7,337 bases of DNA from Nocardioidaceae bacterium (GTDB lineage: Bacteria; Actinomycetota; Actinomycetes; Propionibacteriales; Nocardioidaceae), in NCBI GenBank assembly GCA_020438665.1, contig JAGQUE010000197.1:1-7337 (forward strand), written 5' to 3'. This document shows positions 1 to 5,724 of this stretch, one piece after another. The position numbers and the translations under genes were made by a program. The stretch's first letter is position 1, and every line of letters starts with the position of its first letter. The notes beneath the pieces were generated by a model. The model saw only the letters and a list, made by a program, of their open reading frames with translations. It did no database searches and was not told where the DNA came from.

Positions 1-363
1 CAGCGGCAGCGCATCGCGCTGGCCCGGGCACTGGTGCGCCGGCCCCGGCTGCTGATCCTCGACGACGCGACCTCGGCGGTCGACCCCGAGGTGGAGCAGC
101 GCATCCTCGCCGCGCTGCGCCGCGGCGTGGGCGGCGACGCCGTCCAACCGACCCTCGTGGTGGTCGCCTACCGCAAGGCCACCATCGGGCTGGCCGACGA
201 GGTGGTCCACCTCGATGACGGACGCATCGTGGCCCGCGGCACCCACGACGAGCTGTTGGCCACCAGTCCCGACTACGCCCGCCTGGTCAACGCCTATGAG
301 CAGGAGCACGCCTCCCACGGCGACGACGCCGACGACCCCGAGCCGGTGGGGGGTCGCACATGA
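1..363 (+). CDS. ABC exporter half-transporter, degenerate ATPase subunit (3' part only)
   Basis: This is the last 120 codons of an ABC ATPase domain; the gene begins before the window. The first residues, QRQRIALARAL, are the tail of an ABC signature helix. Next come a Walker B strand (LLILDD, codons 49-66), the D-loop SAVD, the switch strand and the C-terminal GTHDELL motif typical of exporter ATPases. Two key positions are altered. The catalytic glutamate after Walker B is Asp (codon 64-66), and the H-loop histidine is Tyr (VVAYRK, codon 169-171, where IAHRL is usual). Such changes are known in heterodimeric exporters with one weak ATP site. The stop overlaps the next gene's start as ATGA, so the two are probably translated together and pair in the membrane. 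The membrane domain is presumably upstream, unseen. Substrate is unknown. Confidence 0.9.
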   Translation, partial: QRQRIALARALVRRPRLLILDDATSAVDPEVEQRILAALRRGVGGDAVQPTLVVVAYRKATIGLADEVVHLDDGRIVARGTHDELLATSPDYARLVNAYEQEHASHGDDADDPEPVGGRT

Positions 364-2216
364 GCATCACGGCGCTCGACCCCGACGAGACCCCCGGCGG
401 GCTGGTCACCGGCGAGGAGCTCGGCGCGATGGAGACCATCCGCGCCGGCCTCCGCATCTCACCCGAGCTCACCCAGGGACTGGGCCGGACCCTGACGCTG
501 GCCGTGCTGGCCTCGGTGGGCCAGGTGGTCGTGCCGATCGCGGTCCAGCAGACCCTCGACCGCGGCATCGGCGGGGCGAGCGGGCCGGACGTGTCGTTCG
601 TCGTGCTGATGGGCGCGCTCGCAGCGGTCGCGATCGCCATCACCGGCCTCGCGTCCTATGCCATGACCAACCGACTGTTCATCACCTCCGAGCGCGGGCT
701 GGCCTCGCTGCGCGTCCAGGCGTTCCGTCACGTCCACGACCTGCCGATGCTCACCCAGAACACCGAGCGCCGCGGCGCGCTGGTCTCGCGGGTCACCAGC
801 GACATCGACCAGGTGAGCCAGTTCCTGGTCTTCGGCGGGCTGCTGATGATCGTCAGCATCGGCCAGGTGCTGGTCGCGACGGTCGTGATGGCGATCTACA
901 GCTGGCAGCTCACCCTGGTCGTCTGGGTCGCGTTCGCCCCGCTGTTCGTGTCGATCCGCTGGTTCCAGCGCAAGCTGTCGGCCTCCTATGCCGTCGTACG
1001 CCGCCAGGCGGGCGGCCTGCTGTCGGCCATCTCCGAGCCGGTGGTGGGGGCTGCGGTGGTGCGCTCCTATGCCATCGAGGCCCGGACCCAGCGCCGCATC
1101 GACGACGCCATCGACGGCTTCAGGGCGGCCAGCACCCGCGCCCAGACCTATACGGTCGTCTCGTTCTCGCTCGGCGGCATCTCCGCCGGGCTCGCCAACG
1201 CCGGTGTGCTCGTGCTGGGCGTGCTGCTCGGCATCAGCGGCGATCTCACGGCCGGGACGATCCTGGCGTTCGCCTTCCTGGTCACGCTCTTCGTGGGCCC
1301 GGTGCAGATGGGAACCCAGATCCTCACCGACGCGCAGAACGCGATCGCGAGCTGGCGTCGGACGATCGGGATCCTGCTGACACCGGCCGACCTGGTCGAC
1401 CCCGGTCCGGACGGGGCGACGCTGCCGCGCGGCCCGATCGCCGTGCGATTCGAGGACGTCACGTTCTCCTACCCCACCGGCCCGCCGGTGCTGCGCGACA
1501 TTACTCTCGACGTCGCGGCCGGGACCCGCCTGGCCGTGGTCGGCGAGACCGGGTCCGGCAAGTCGACGCTGGCCAAGCTGCTGACCCGGCTCATGGACCC
1601 CTCCGAGGGTCGGGTCCTGCTCGACGGCGTCGACCTGCGCGAGGTCGCCGGCTCGTCCCTGCGACGAAGCGTGGTGCTCGTGCCCCAGGAGGGCTTCCTG
1701 TTCGACGACACGCTGGCCGCCAACGCTCGCTACGGCCGACTGGAGGCCACCGACGACGAGATCACCGCGGCCGCCGCTGACCTCGGCCTGGGCGACTGGC
1801 TGGCCGGCCTGCCCCACGGGCTCGAGACCCGGGTGGGCCAGCGGGGCGAGTCGCTGTCGGCGGGGGAGCGACAGCTCGTCGCCCTCCTGCGCGCCCAGCT
1901 GGCCGACCCCGACCTGCTGGTGCTCGACGAGGCCACCAGCGCGGTCGACCCCGCCCTGGAGATGCGGATCGGACGCGCGCTCGAGCGGCTGATGACGGGG
2001 CGCACCTCGGTGACGATCGCCCACCGTCTGTCCACGGCCGAGAACGCCGACGAGGTCATCGTGATCGACCAGGGCCGGGTCGTGCAGCGTGGGCCCCACG
2101 GGCGACTGGTCGCCGAGGACGGCGTCTATGCCGGTCTCCACGCCTCCTGGGTCGCCCAGCAGGGGCCCGGTCACCGCTCGGCCCCGCGGCCGGACGTCAC
2201 ACCCGGCCCGTCATAA
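360..2216 (+). CDS. ABC exporter half-transporter (membrane domain fused to ATPase), catalytic subunit
   Basis: A 618-residue fused half-transporter. An N-terminal membrane domain has hydrophobic helices near residues 45-64, 79-101, 155-200 (two) and 265-320 (two). The ATPase domain starts near residue 360. It shows Walker [10 protein letters not shown] (395-403), Q-loop Gln443, signature LSAGE (499-503), Walker B LLVLDE with catalytic Glu524, D-loop SAVD, and H-loop His555 in IAHRLST. The signature departs from LSGGQ, while Walker B and the H-loop are canonical, the reverse of the upstream partner. In a heterodimer this gives one degenerate site (partner Walker motifs plus this signature) and one competent site. 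The ATG at 360 overlaps the upstream stop by 4 nt. Length is normal for a half-exporter. The stop is TAA, unusual next to the TGA stops of its neighbours. Related exporters move drugs, lipids or peptides; nothing here indicates the cargo. Confidence 0.93.
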   Translation: MSITALDPDETPGGLVTGEELGAMETIRAGLRISPELTQGLGRTLTLAVLASVGQVVVPIAVQQTLDRGIGGASGPDVSFVVLMGALAAVAIAITGLASYAMTNRLFITSERGLASLRVQAFRHVHDLPMLTQNTERRGALVSRVTSDIDQVSQFLVFGGLLMIVSIGQVLVATVVMAIYSWQLTLVVWVAFAPLFVSIRWFQRKLSASYAVVRRQAGGLLSAISEPVVGAAVVRSYAIEARTQRRIDDAIDGFRAASTRAQTYTVVSFSLGGISAGLANAGVLVLGVLLGISGDLTAGTILAFAFLVTLFVGPVQMGTQILTDAQNAIASWRRTIGILLTPADLVDPGPDGATLPRGPIAVRFEDVTFSYPTGPPVLRDITLDVAAGTRLAVVGETGSGKSTLAKLLTRLMDPSEGRVLLDGVDLREVAGSSLRRSVVLVPQEGFLFDDTLAANARYGRLEATDDEITAAAADLGLGDWLAGLPHGLETRVGQRGESLSAGERQLVALLRAQLADPDLLVLDEATSAVDPALEMRIGRALERLMTGRTSVTIAHRLSTAENADEVIVIDQGRVVQRGPHGRLVAEDGVYAGLHASWVAQQGPGHRSAPRPDVTPGPS

Positions 2217-2223
2217 TCGCGGG
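2212..2223 (+). promoter_or_regulatory. Candidate -10 box for leaderless hisI transcription
   Basis: CATAAT at 2212-2217 matches the TATAAT consensus at five of six positions. Its last T lies exactly 7 nt before the hisI GTG, the spacing expected if transcription starts on the first base of the start codon. No Shine-Dalgarno sequence precedes that GTG. Leaderless messages are common in actinobacteria. The box overlaps the TAA stop of the exporter gene (2214-2216). No good -35 hexamer is visible. Inference from spacing and composition only. Confidence 0.5.
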
Positions 2224-2571
2224 GTGACCGACCTCGATCCCGCCGTGGCCGCCCGGCTCAAGCGCACGGCCGACGGCCTGGTGCCCGCCGTGGTCCAGCA
2301 GTACGACACCGGCGAGGTGCTGATGCTCGGCTGGATGGACGACGAGGCGCTCGCCCGCACCCTCGCCGGGGGACGGGTGACCTATTGGAGCCGCTCTCGC
2401 CAGGAGTACTGGCGCAAGGGCGACACCTCCGGCCACCGCCAGTGGGTCAAGGAGGTCCGTCTCGACTGCGACGGCGACACGCTGCTCGTCCGGGTCGACC
2501 AGGAGGGGCCGGCCTGTCACACCGGTGACCGGACCTGCTTCGACGCCCACGTGCTCCACGCCGATGGCTGA
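2224..2571 (+). CDS. hisI: Phosphoribosyl-AMP cyclohydrolase
   Basis: HisI opens the adenine ring of phosphoribosyl-AMP, the third step of histidine synthesis in the cytoplasm. The 115-residue product is a typical stand-alone HisI without a fused HisE (phosphoribosyl-ATP pyrophosphatase) domain. Visible hallmarks are LGWMDDEAL (35-43), the YWSRSR and WRKGDTSGH region (54-71), the metal-binding LDCDGD (Asp81, Asp83, Asp85; Cys82) and the zinc-binding CHTGDRTC (Cys98, Cys105). The GTG at 2224 is chosen because the family starts a few residues before the conserved core, and the exporter stop lies just upstream. No ribosome-binding site is seen, which suits a leaderless start. Its end overlaps the next gene by 8 nt in another frame, so the two are probably co-transcribed. 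No other his gene is in the window. Confidence 0.97.
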   Translation: MTDLDPAVAARLKRTADGLVPAVVQQYDTGEVLMLGWMDDEALARTLAGGRVTYWSRSRQEYWRKGDTSGHRQWVKEVRLDCDGDTLLVRVDQEGPACHTGDRTCFDAHVLHADG

Positions 2572-3169
2572 TCCGGCGCCCACCGGCGTGCGTCGACGGG
2601 GCGCGGCCACTGTCGTGCTGGTCGGCGTGGCGGCCTCCGGTGCCGCCGCCTATGCCAGCGGCCAGGCCTGGTTCGCACTGGATCAACCGCCGGCGTCCGT
2701 CGGCGGCGCCGACTTCCTCGCGGTCTGGGAGGGCTCGGCCGGCCAGGAGCCGGCGGCGACGGCCCTGGCGCTGGTGGCGCTGGCCGCGTGGGGGGTGCTG
2801 CTGGTCACCCGTGGCGTCGTACGCCGGCTGGTCGCGCTGGTCGGGCTTGCTGCGACCGTGGCGGGGCTCGCCGTCGCAGTGTCGGCGGCCTGGCGGGTGC
2901 CCGACCGGCTCGCCGCGGTCGCGGCCCCGCTCGGCGTCGACGTCGGCAGTCATCGGACCGCGTGGTACGCCGCGGCGCTCTCGGCGTTCCTGGTGGGGGG
3001 AGCCGCCTTCGGCGTGGCGTTCGTGCGGGTGCGCGGCTGGGGTGAGATGGGCCGCAAGTACGACGCTCCGAGCGCGGCGCCGTCCACCGGTGCGGGCTCG
3101 TCGGCCGACAGCCTCGATCTCTGGAAGGCGCTCGACGAGGGTCGCGACCCCACGGATGGCGCTTCGTGA
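2564..3169 (+). CDS. Trp biosynthesis-associated membrane protein (TIGR02234 / Trp_oprn_chp family)
   Basis: A 201-residue membrane protein with about four helices (roughly 13-32, 60-77, 80-100 and 135-155). The C-terminal cytoplasmic tail carries two family hallmarks: [11 protein letters not shown] (159-169) and [13 protein letters not shown] (185-197). These identify the actinobacterial family repeatedly found inside trp operons. Its function is not established; the association with tryptophan synthesis is by gene neighbourhood. The ATG at 2564 is chosen because it gives the usual MADP-type N-terminus. An in-frame ATG at 2525 exists but would lie deep in hisI. The 8 nt overlap with hisI suggests coupled translation. 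In Mycobacterium the equivalent gene (Rv1610) follows trpE; here hisI precedes it directly. A promoter-like TACACT follows its stop. Confidence 0.88.
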   Translation: MADPAPTGVRRRGAATVVLVGVAASGAAAYASGQAWFALDQPPASVGGADFLAVWEGSAGQEPAATALALVALAAWGVLLVTRGVVRRLVALVGLAATVAGLAVAVSAAWRVPDRLAAVAAPLGVDVGSHRTAWYAAALSAFLVGGAAFGVAFVRVRGWGEMGRKYDAPSAAPSTGAGSSADSLDLWKALDEGRDPTDGAS

Positions 3170-3170
3170 A

Positions 3171-3176
3171 TACACT
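3171..3176 (+). promoter_or_regulatory. Candidate -10 box upstream of the HGxxPAAW gene
   Basis: TACACT fits the actinobacterial TAnnnT -10 pattern (four of six matches to TATAAT). It lies 2 nt after the stop of the Trp-associated membrane protein. A start site about 7 nt downstream would give a leader of roughly 35 nt containing the AGGAG ribosome-binding site. No convincing -35 hexamer is seen, so read-through from hisI remains equally possible. Confidence 0.33.
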
Positions 3177-3204
3177 GGCGCCTGCACCGATGCCCACGGA
3201 CCCC

Positions 3205-3209
3205 AGGAG
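3205..3209 (+). promoter_or_regulatory. Ribosome-binding site of the HGxxPAAW gene
   Basis: AGGAG lies 7 nt before the ATG at 3217, followed by a second AGGA at 3211-3214. It favours 3217 over the in-frame ATGs at 3166 and 3190, which lack such a site and would add residues foreign to the family. Confidence 0.7.
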
Positions 3210-3216
3210 CAGGACA

Positions 3217-3417
3217 ATGACGACTAGTCACGGCAACACCCCCGCAGCGTGGAGCGGCGCGGCGGTGTCGATGGTCGGGTTCGTCGTCGGCGGGATCGCG
3301 CTGATGCTCAACCCCGTCTCGATGGTGTTGTTCTGGGTCGGCGCCGTGCTCGTGGTCGCGGGCCTGCCTGTCTTCATGGTGATGGCCAAGATGGGGCTCA
3401 ACAGCTCCAGCCACTGA
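3217..3417 (+). CDS. HGxxPAAW family small membrane protein
   Basis: A 66-residue protein. The N-terminal motif HGNTPAAW (residues 5-12) defines the HGxxPAAW family. Two hydrophobic helices follow (about 14-31 and 36-55), then a short polar tail, MGLNSSSH. The family is widespread in actinobacteria and typically found beside the Trp-associated membrane protein and trp genes; no function is known to me. The motif sits just before the first helix, so it could be a membrane-surface interaction or binding element (inference). It is separated from the preceding gene by 47 nt and joined to the next by a 1 nt TGATG overlap, so it is probably translated together with DUF2752. Confidence 0.88.
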   Translation: MTTSHGNTPAAWSGAAVSMVGFVVGGIALMLNPVSMVLFWVGAVLVVAGLPVFMVMAKMGLNSSSH

Positions 3418-3860
3418 TGACGCTGGCAGGCCACGCCCCGGCCACGGTCGCCACGAGCGGCCGGTGGCAGCGCCTGTCCACGCCGCTCATCACGACGGGT
3501 GCGCTGGCGACCGCCACCCTGGCCCTTCGGCTGCGTGACCCCCATGACGCCGGGAGCTGGGGCTTCTGCCCGTCGCAGGTGCTGTTCGGGGTCTCCTGCC
3601 CGGGCTGCGGTGGGCTGCGCGCGGTCAACGACCTGACCCACGGCGACGTGGTGGGTGCCGCCTCGTCCAACCTGCTGCTGGTGCTCGCGGCTCCCGTGGT
3701 CGCCTGGGTGCTGGCCACCTGGATCGTGGGGGCGTGGCAGGGCCGCTCGCTGACCCCGCGCTGGGTCCAGTCGCCGATCGTCTTGTCGGTGTGGCTGGCA
3801 GGGATCGTGGTGTTCACGGTCGTGCGCAACCTGCCCGTCGGGGCCTGGCTGGCACCCTGA
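3417..3860 (+). CDS. DUF2752 family membrane protein
   Basis: A 147-residue membrane protein with helices near 24-39, 73-95 and 112-134. The family signature is FGVSCPGCGGLRA (57-69), followed by a Gly-Asp and Asn-containing stretch (HGDVVGAASSN). Cys61 and Cys64 form a CPxCG motif; a third cysteine, Cys51, lies ten residues earlier. Family knowledge stops at the domain name: the cysteine pair suggests metal or redox chemistry, but this is unproven. The start is ATG at 3417, sharing its A with the TGA of the upstream gene; there is no separate ribosome-binding site, as expected for a coupled start. It is the last forward gene before two reverse-strand genes. Confidence 0.87.
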   Translation: MTLAGHAPATVATSGRWQRLSTPLITTGALATATLALRLRDPHDAGSWGFCPSQVLFGVSCPGCGGLRAVNDLTHGDVVGAASSNLLLVLAAPVVAWVLATWIVGAWQGRSLTPRWVQSPIVLSVWLAGIVVFTVVRNLPVGAWLAP

Positions 3861-3874
3861 GCGCGCTCGCGGAC

Positions 3875-3898
3875 GCGGCGTTGATCTGGGTCAGCCGC
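3875..3898. terminator. Weak hairpin between convergent genes
   Basis: GCGGC (3875-3879) pairs with GCCGC (3894-3898) and TGA (3882-3884) with TCA (3891-3893), leaving a 2 nt bulge and a 6 nt loop. It sits between the DUF2752 stop and the reverse-strand DUF4190 stop, and overlaps the latter. A bidirectional terminator would be expected here, but the stem is short and no T-tract follows on either strand. Confidence 0.22.
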
Positions 3899-4208
3899 CG
3901 AGGTTGAACTCGTAGTGGATGCCACCGGTGATCGCCAGGATGAAGCCGATCACCGACAGCGCGGTCGCGATGATGCCGAGGATGAGCCCGGCCCTGGCCA
4001 TACCGGACCCGCCCTGACCCGTGGTGGCGATCTCGCTGTCGGCCATGCGGGACAAGATGATCGCCGGGACGCCGGCCAACAGCCCACAGCAGCAGGCGAG
4101 GCTGATGATGCCCAGCACCATCGACCACATGGCCTTGGGATTGGTCATCGGCACGGGGACGCCCCCATAGGGGGCAGGCGGCGGAGGGGGCGGCGGCTGA
4201 TAGCTCAT
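3891..4208 (-). CDS. DUF4190-like small membrane protein, polyproline N-terminus
   Basis: A 105-residue protein. Residues 5-11 are seven consecutive prolines, followed by a short linker and TNPKA (22-26). Two hydrophobic helices follow (about 28-52 and 70-95), separated by a loop with the DUF4190-like element SRMADSEI. The first helix contains three consecutive cysteines (39-41). DUF4190 proteins are membrane proteins of unknown function, often with Pro/Gly/Tyr-rich cytoplasmic N-termini. The run of prolines should make translation depend on elongation factor P (known biology, applied here by inference). The start at 4208 has GGAG 7 nt upstream. It lies 76 nt downstream of a related reverse-strand gene, with which it shares TNxKA and AGLI/AGII elements, so the two are probably tandem paralogues. 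Confidence 0.78.
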   Translation of the reverse strand: MSYQPPPPPPPAPYGGVPVPMTNPKAMWSMVLGIISLACCCGLLAGVPAIILSRMADSEIATTGQGGSGMARAGLILGIIATALSVIGFILAITGGIHYEFNLGG

Positions 4209-4238
4209 CGAGGGGCTCCGGTCGGGTCGCGTCGGTGG

Positions 4239-4260
4239 ATGGCCGCGGGGGTGCGGCCGT
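4239..4260. repeat. GC-rich perfect hairpin between the two DUF4190 genes
   Basis: GGCCGC (4241-4246) and GCGGCC (4253-4258) form a perfect 6 bp stem around a 6 nt loop, extended by a G-T wobble and an A-T pair. It lies in the 76 nt gap between the two reverse-strand genes. It could reduce read-through or protect an mRNA end; there is no T-tract, so it is not a classical terminator. Confidence 0.35.
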
Positions 4261-4284
4261 GGGTGGCCGGGGGCAGGAGCGGTG

Positions 4285-4806
4285 TCACGGTGTGCTGAGG
4301 GTGCTGAGACCGAAGCTGGCGATCACGAACACGACGGTCAGCGCCAACCCGATGGCGCCGGTGATGATGCCGGCGAGCGCGATCCCGTCACCCTGCTGAT
4401 AGCCGAAGCTGTGCTTGACCTCGCTGCGGGCGACCACACCGAGCGGGATGGCGACCAGGCCGAGCAGACCGCCCCAGCAGCAGGCGCTGAGCAGCAGGGC
4501 GATGATCCCCGTGACCAGGGCGCCGACAGCCTTGCCGTTGGTCACCGCGGCGGTCGGGTAGGGCGTGGCCGCATAGCCATAGCCCATCCCCGACGGCGGC
4601 GACGCCGGGAAGGCCCCGGGGGTGTGTCCGTAGGGCGGCTGGGGCGGCGGTGGCGGCTGCGCAGCGTAGGGCGCCGTCGGCGGCGGTGGGGCCAGCGGCT
4701 GGGTCGGGGTGGGCGGCGGCGCCTCGCCCGGGGCGACCCACCCGTCGGACGTGGGAGGCGGGTCGCCATAGTAGGCGTCCGGGTCGAAGTCGGGATGCTC
4801 GGGCAC
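4285..4806 (-). CDS. DUF4190 family membrane protein with long proline-rich N-terminal region
   Basis: A 173-residue protein. Residues 1-88 are rich in Pro, Ala, Tyr and Gly, including PPPP (40-43) and PPPPP (51-55), and probably disordered. TNGKA (89-93) leads into a first hydrophobic region (about 94-126) with Cys109-Cys110, then a loop [16 protein letters not shown] and a second helix (142-166). The layout matches DUF4190; function unknown. The GTG at 4806 is preferred: GAGGAGG (4818-4812) lies 5 nt upstream and the product starts [10 protein letters not shown]. The in-frame GTG at 4812 overlaps that site. It is transcribed away from trpC, sharing a 111 bp control region, and is followed by a shorter paralogue. 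Adjacent cysteine pairs in both paralogues could be structural or palmitoylation-like, but this is speculation. Confidence 0.83.
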   Translation of the reverse strand: MPEHPDFDPDAYYGDPPPTSDGWVAPGEAPPPTPTQPLAPPPPTAPYAAQPPPPPQPPYGHTPGAFPASPPSGMGYGYAATPYPTAAVTNGKAVGALVTGIIALLLSACCWGGLLGLVAIPLGVVARSEVKHSFGYQQGDGIALAGIITGAIGLALTVVFVIASFGLSTLSTP

Positions 4807-4811
4807 GTACA

Positions 4812-4818
4812 CCTCCTC
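4812..4818 (-). promoter_or_regulatory. Ribosome-binding site of the longer DUF4190 gene
   Basis: On the reverse strand this reads GAGGAGG, a near-perfect Shine-Dalgarno site 5 nt before the GTG at 4806. It decides between two in-frame GTG codons. Confidence 0.75.
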
Positions 4819-4829
4819 GGCGCGTTGGC

Positions 4830-4835
4830 ACAATA
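4830..4835 (-). promoter_or_regulatory. Candidate -10 box for the DUF4190 gene pair
   Basis: The reverse strand reads TATTGT, a TAnnnT match (four of six to TATAAT). Transcription starting about 7 nt further on would give a leader of roughly 17 nt holding the ribosome-binding site. No clear -35 element is visible. It overlaps the forward CACAAT proposed for trpC, so both promoters could compete. Confidence 0.3.
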
Positions 4836-4917
4836 TCGCCCCCCGGGTGGTCGCACGTGTCTTTCGCGCCGCGTGAGAGGCTTTTCCTCGCATCTGTCCC
4901 GACCCGCCGGAGGCTCT

Positions 4918-5724
4918 GTGTCCGTCCTCGACGAGATCATCGCCGGTGTCCGGGTCGACCTCGCCGCCCGTGAGGCGGCCACACCAGAGGCCGACCTCCG
5001 GGCCGCGCTGGCCGACGTCGACCCGCCGCGCGACCCGATGCCGGTGCTCCGGTCGCCCGCGTCGAGCGTGATCGCCGAGGTCAAGCGCCGCTCGCCCAGC
5101 AAGGGTGCGCTGTCCGAGATCCCCGACCCGGCGGCGCTCGCCGGCGCCTATGCCCGCGGTGGTGCCGCAGCGATCAGCGTGCTGACGGAGGGACGTCGGT
5201 TCGGCGGCAGCCTCGCCGACCTCCGCGCCGTCCGCGCCGCCGTCGACACGCCCCTGCTCCGCAAGGACTTCGTGGTCACCCCCTATCAGGTGCTCGAGGC
5301 GCGCGCCGCCGGCGCCGACCTGGTGCTGCTGATCGCCGCCGCGCTCGACGACGACCTGCTCGGGGGGCTCTATTCCCTCGTCCGCGAGCTCGGGATGCGT
5401 GCCCTGGTCGAAGTCCACGACGCCGACGAGACCGCCCGGGCGGTCTCGCTGGGCGCCGAGCTGGTCGGCGTCAACGCCCGCAACCTCAAGACGCTGGCGG
5501 TCGACCCTGCCACCTTCGGCCGGCTCGCCCCGCTCGTCCCGGCCGACCGGGTGCTGGTCGCCGAGTCCGGCATCTCCGGCCCGGCCGACGTCGCCGGCTT
5601 CGTCGACCAGGGTGCCCGCGCGGTGCTGGTGGGCGAGGCACTGGTCAAGGACGGCGACCCCGAGGCGGCGGTCCGCGCGATGACCGGACTGCTGGCCTCG
5701 ACTTCCTCACGAAAGGAGGCGTGA
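4918..5724 (+). CDS. trpC: Indole-3-glycerol-phosphate synthase
   Basis: TrpC closes the indole ring, converting carboxyphenylamino-deoxyribulose phosphate to indole-3-glycerol phosphate in the cytoplasm. The 268-residue single-domain TIM barrel has the family's active-site positions: Glu54 and Lys56 ([12 protein letters not shown]), Lys116 (LLRKDF), Glu165 (LVEVHD), Asn186 (GVNARNL) and Glu216 (AESGIS). There is no fused TrpF domain; many actinobacteria cover that step with the bifunctional HisA homologue PriA, which is not in this window. The GTG at 4918 is chosen because GGAGG (4909-4913) lies 4 nt upstream and the product starts [11 protein letters not shown], as usual for the family. It is the first gene of the trpCBA run; its TGA shares an A with the trpB ATG. 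No trpM-like small gene separates it from trpB. Confidence 0.97.
   Translation: MSVLDEIIAGVRVDLAAREAATPEADLRAALADVDPPRDPMPVLRSPASSVIAEVKRRSPSKGALSEIPDPAALAGAYARGGAAAISVLTEGRRFGGSLADLRAVRAAVDTPLLRKDFVVTPYQVLEARAAGADLVLLIAAALDDDLLGGLYSLVRELGMRALVEVHDADETARAVSLGAELVGVNARNLKTLAVDPATFGRLAPLVPADRVLVAESGISGPADVAGFVDQGARAVLVGEALVKDGDPEAAVRAMTGLLASTSSRKEA
5712..5719 (+). promoter_or_regulatory. Ribosome-binding site of trpB
   Basis: AAAGGAGG inside the end of trpC lies 4 nt before the ATG at 5724 but only 1 nt before the in-frame GTG at 5721. It therefore favours the ATG. Confidence 0.75.

Larger units (their letters stand above)
4807..4917. promoter_or_regulatory. Divergent control region between DUF4190 gene and trpC
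   Basis: This 111 bp gap must hold the promoter for the reverse-strand DUF4190 gene and, because its neighbour is divergent, very probably one for trpCBA. It contains an AT-richer patch (4830-4836) in otherwise GC-rich DNA. On the forward strand CACAAT (4829-4834) is a possible trpC -10 box, giving a leader of about 77 nt. A small imperfect hairpin (4873-4893, stem GAGG/CCTC) lies in that leader. I see only one TGG and no run of Trp codons, so classical ribosome-mediated attenuation is not supported. Confidence 0.5.

Noticed and set aside
215..1780. Forward open frame of 521 codons in another frame of the exporter genes
   Set aside because: Arg/Pro/Gly-rich shadow of two convincing ABC genes; no motif and no proper start context.
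459..2174. Long reverse-strand open frame opposite the exporter gene
   Set aside because: It mirrors a clear ABC transporter in GC-rich DNA; its composition (rich in Gly, Arg, Asp, Gln, His) has no recognisable domain.
2179..2192. Inverted repeat CGGCC/GGCCG near the expected -35 region of hisI, considered as an operator
   Set aside because: A 5 bp GC stem inside coding sequence is expected by chance at this base composition.
2447..3217. Reverse-strand open frame opposite hisI and the Trp-associated membrane gene
   Set aside because: Arg/Gly/His-rich shadow; the forward genes have clear family motifs.
4847..4876. Nine-codon open frame (GTG to TGA) upstream of trpC as a possible leader peptide
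   Set aside because: It encodes no tryptophan and has no ribosome-binding site, so an attenuation role is not supported.
4282..4917. N-terminal extension of trpC upstream of 4918, in frame without a stop
   Set aside because: The extra sequence runs through the reverse-strand DUF4190 gene and is Arg/Gly-rich; GTG 4918 has a good ribosome-binding site and the normal TrpC N-terminus.
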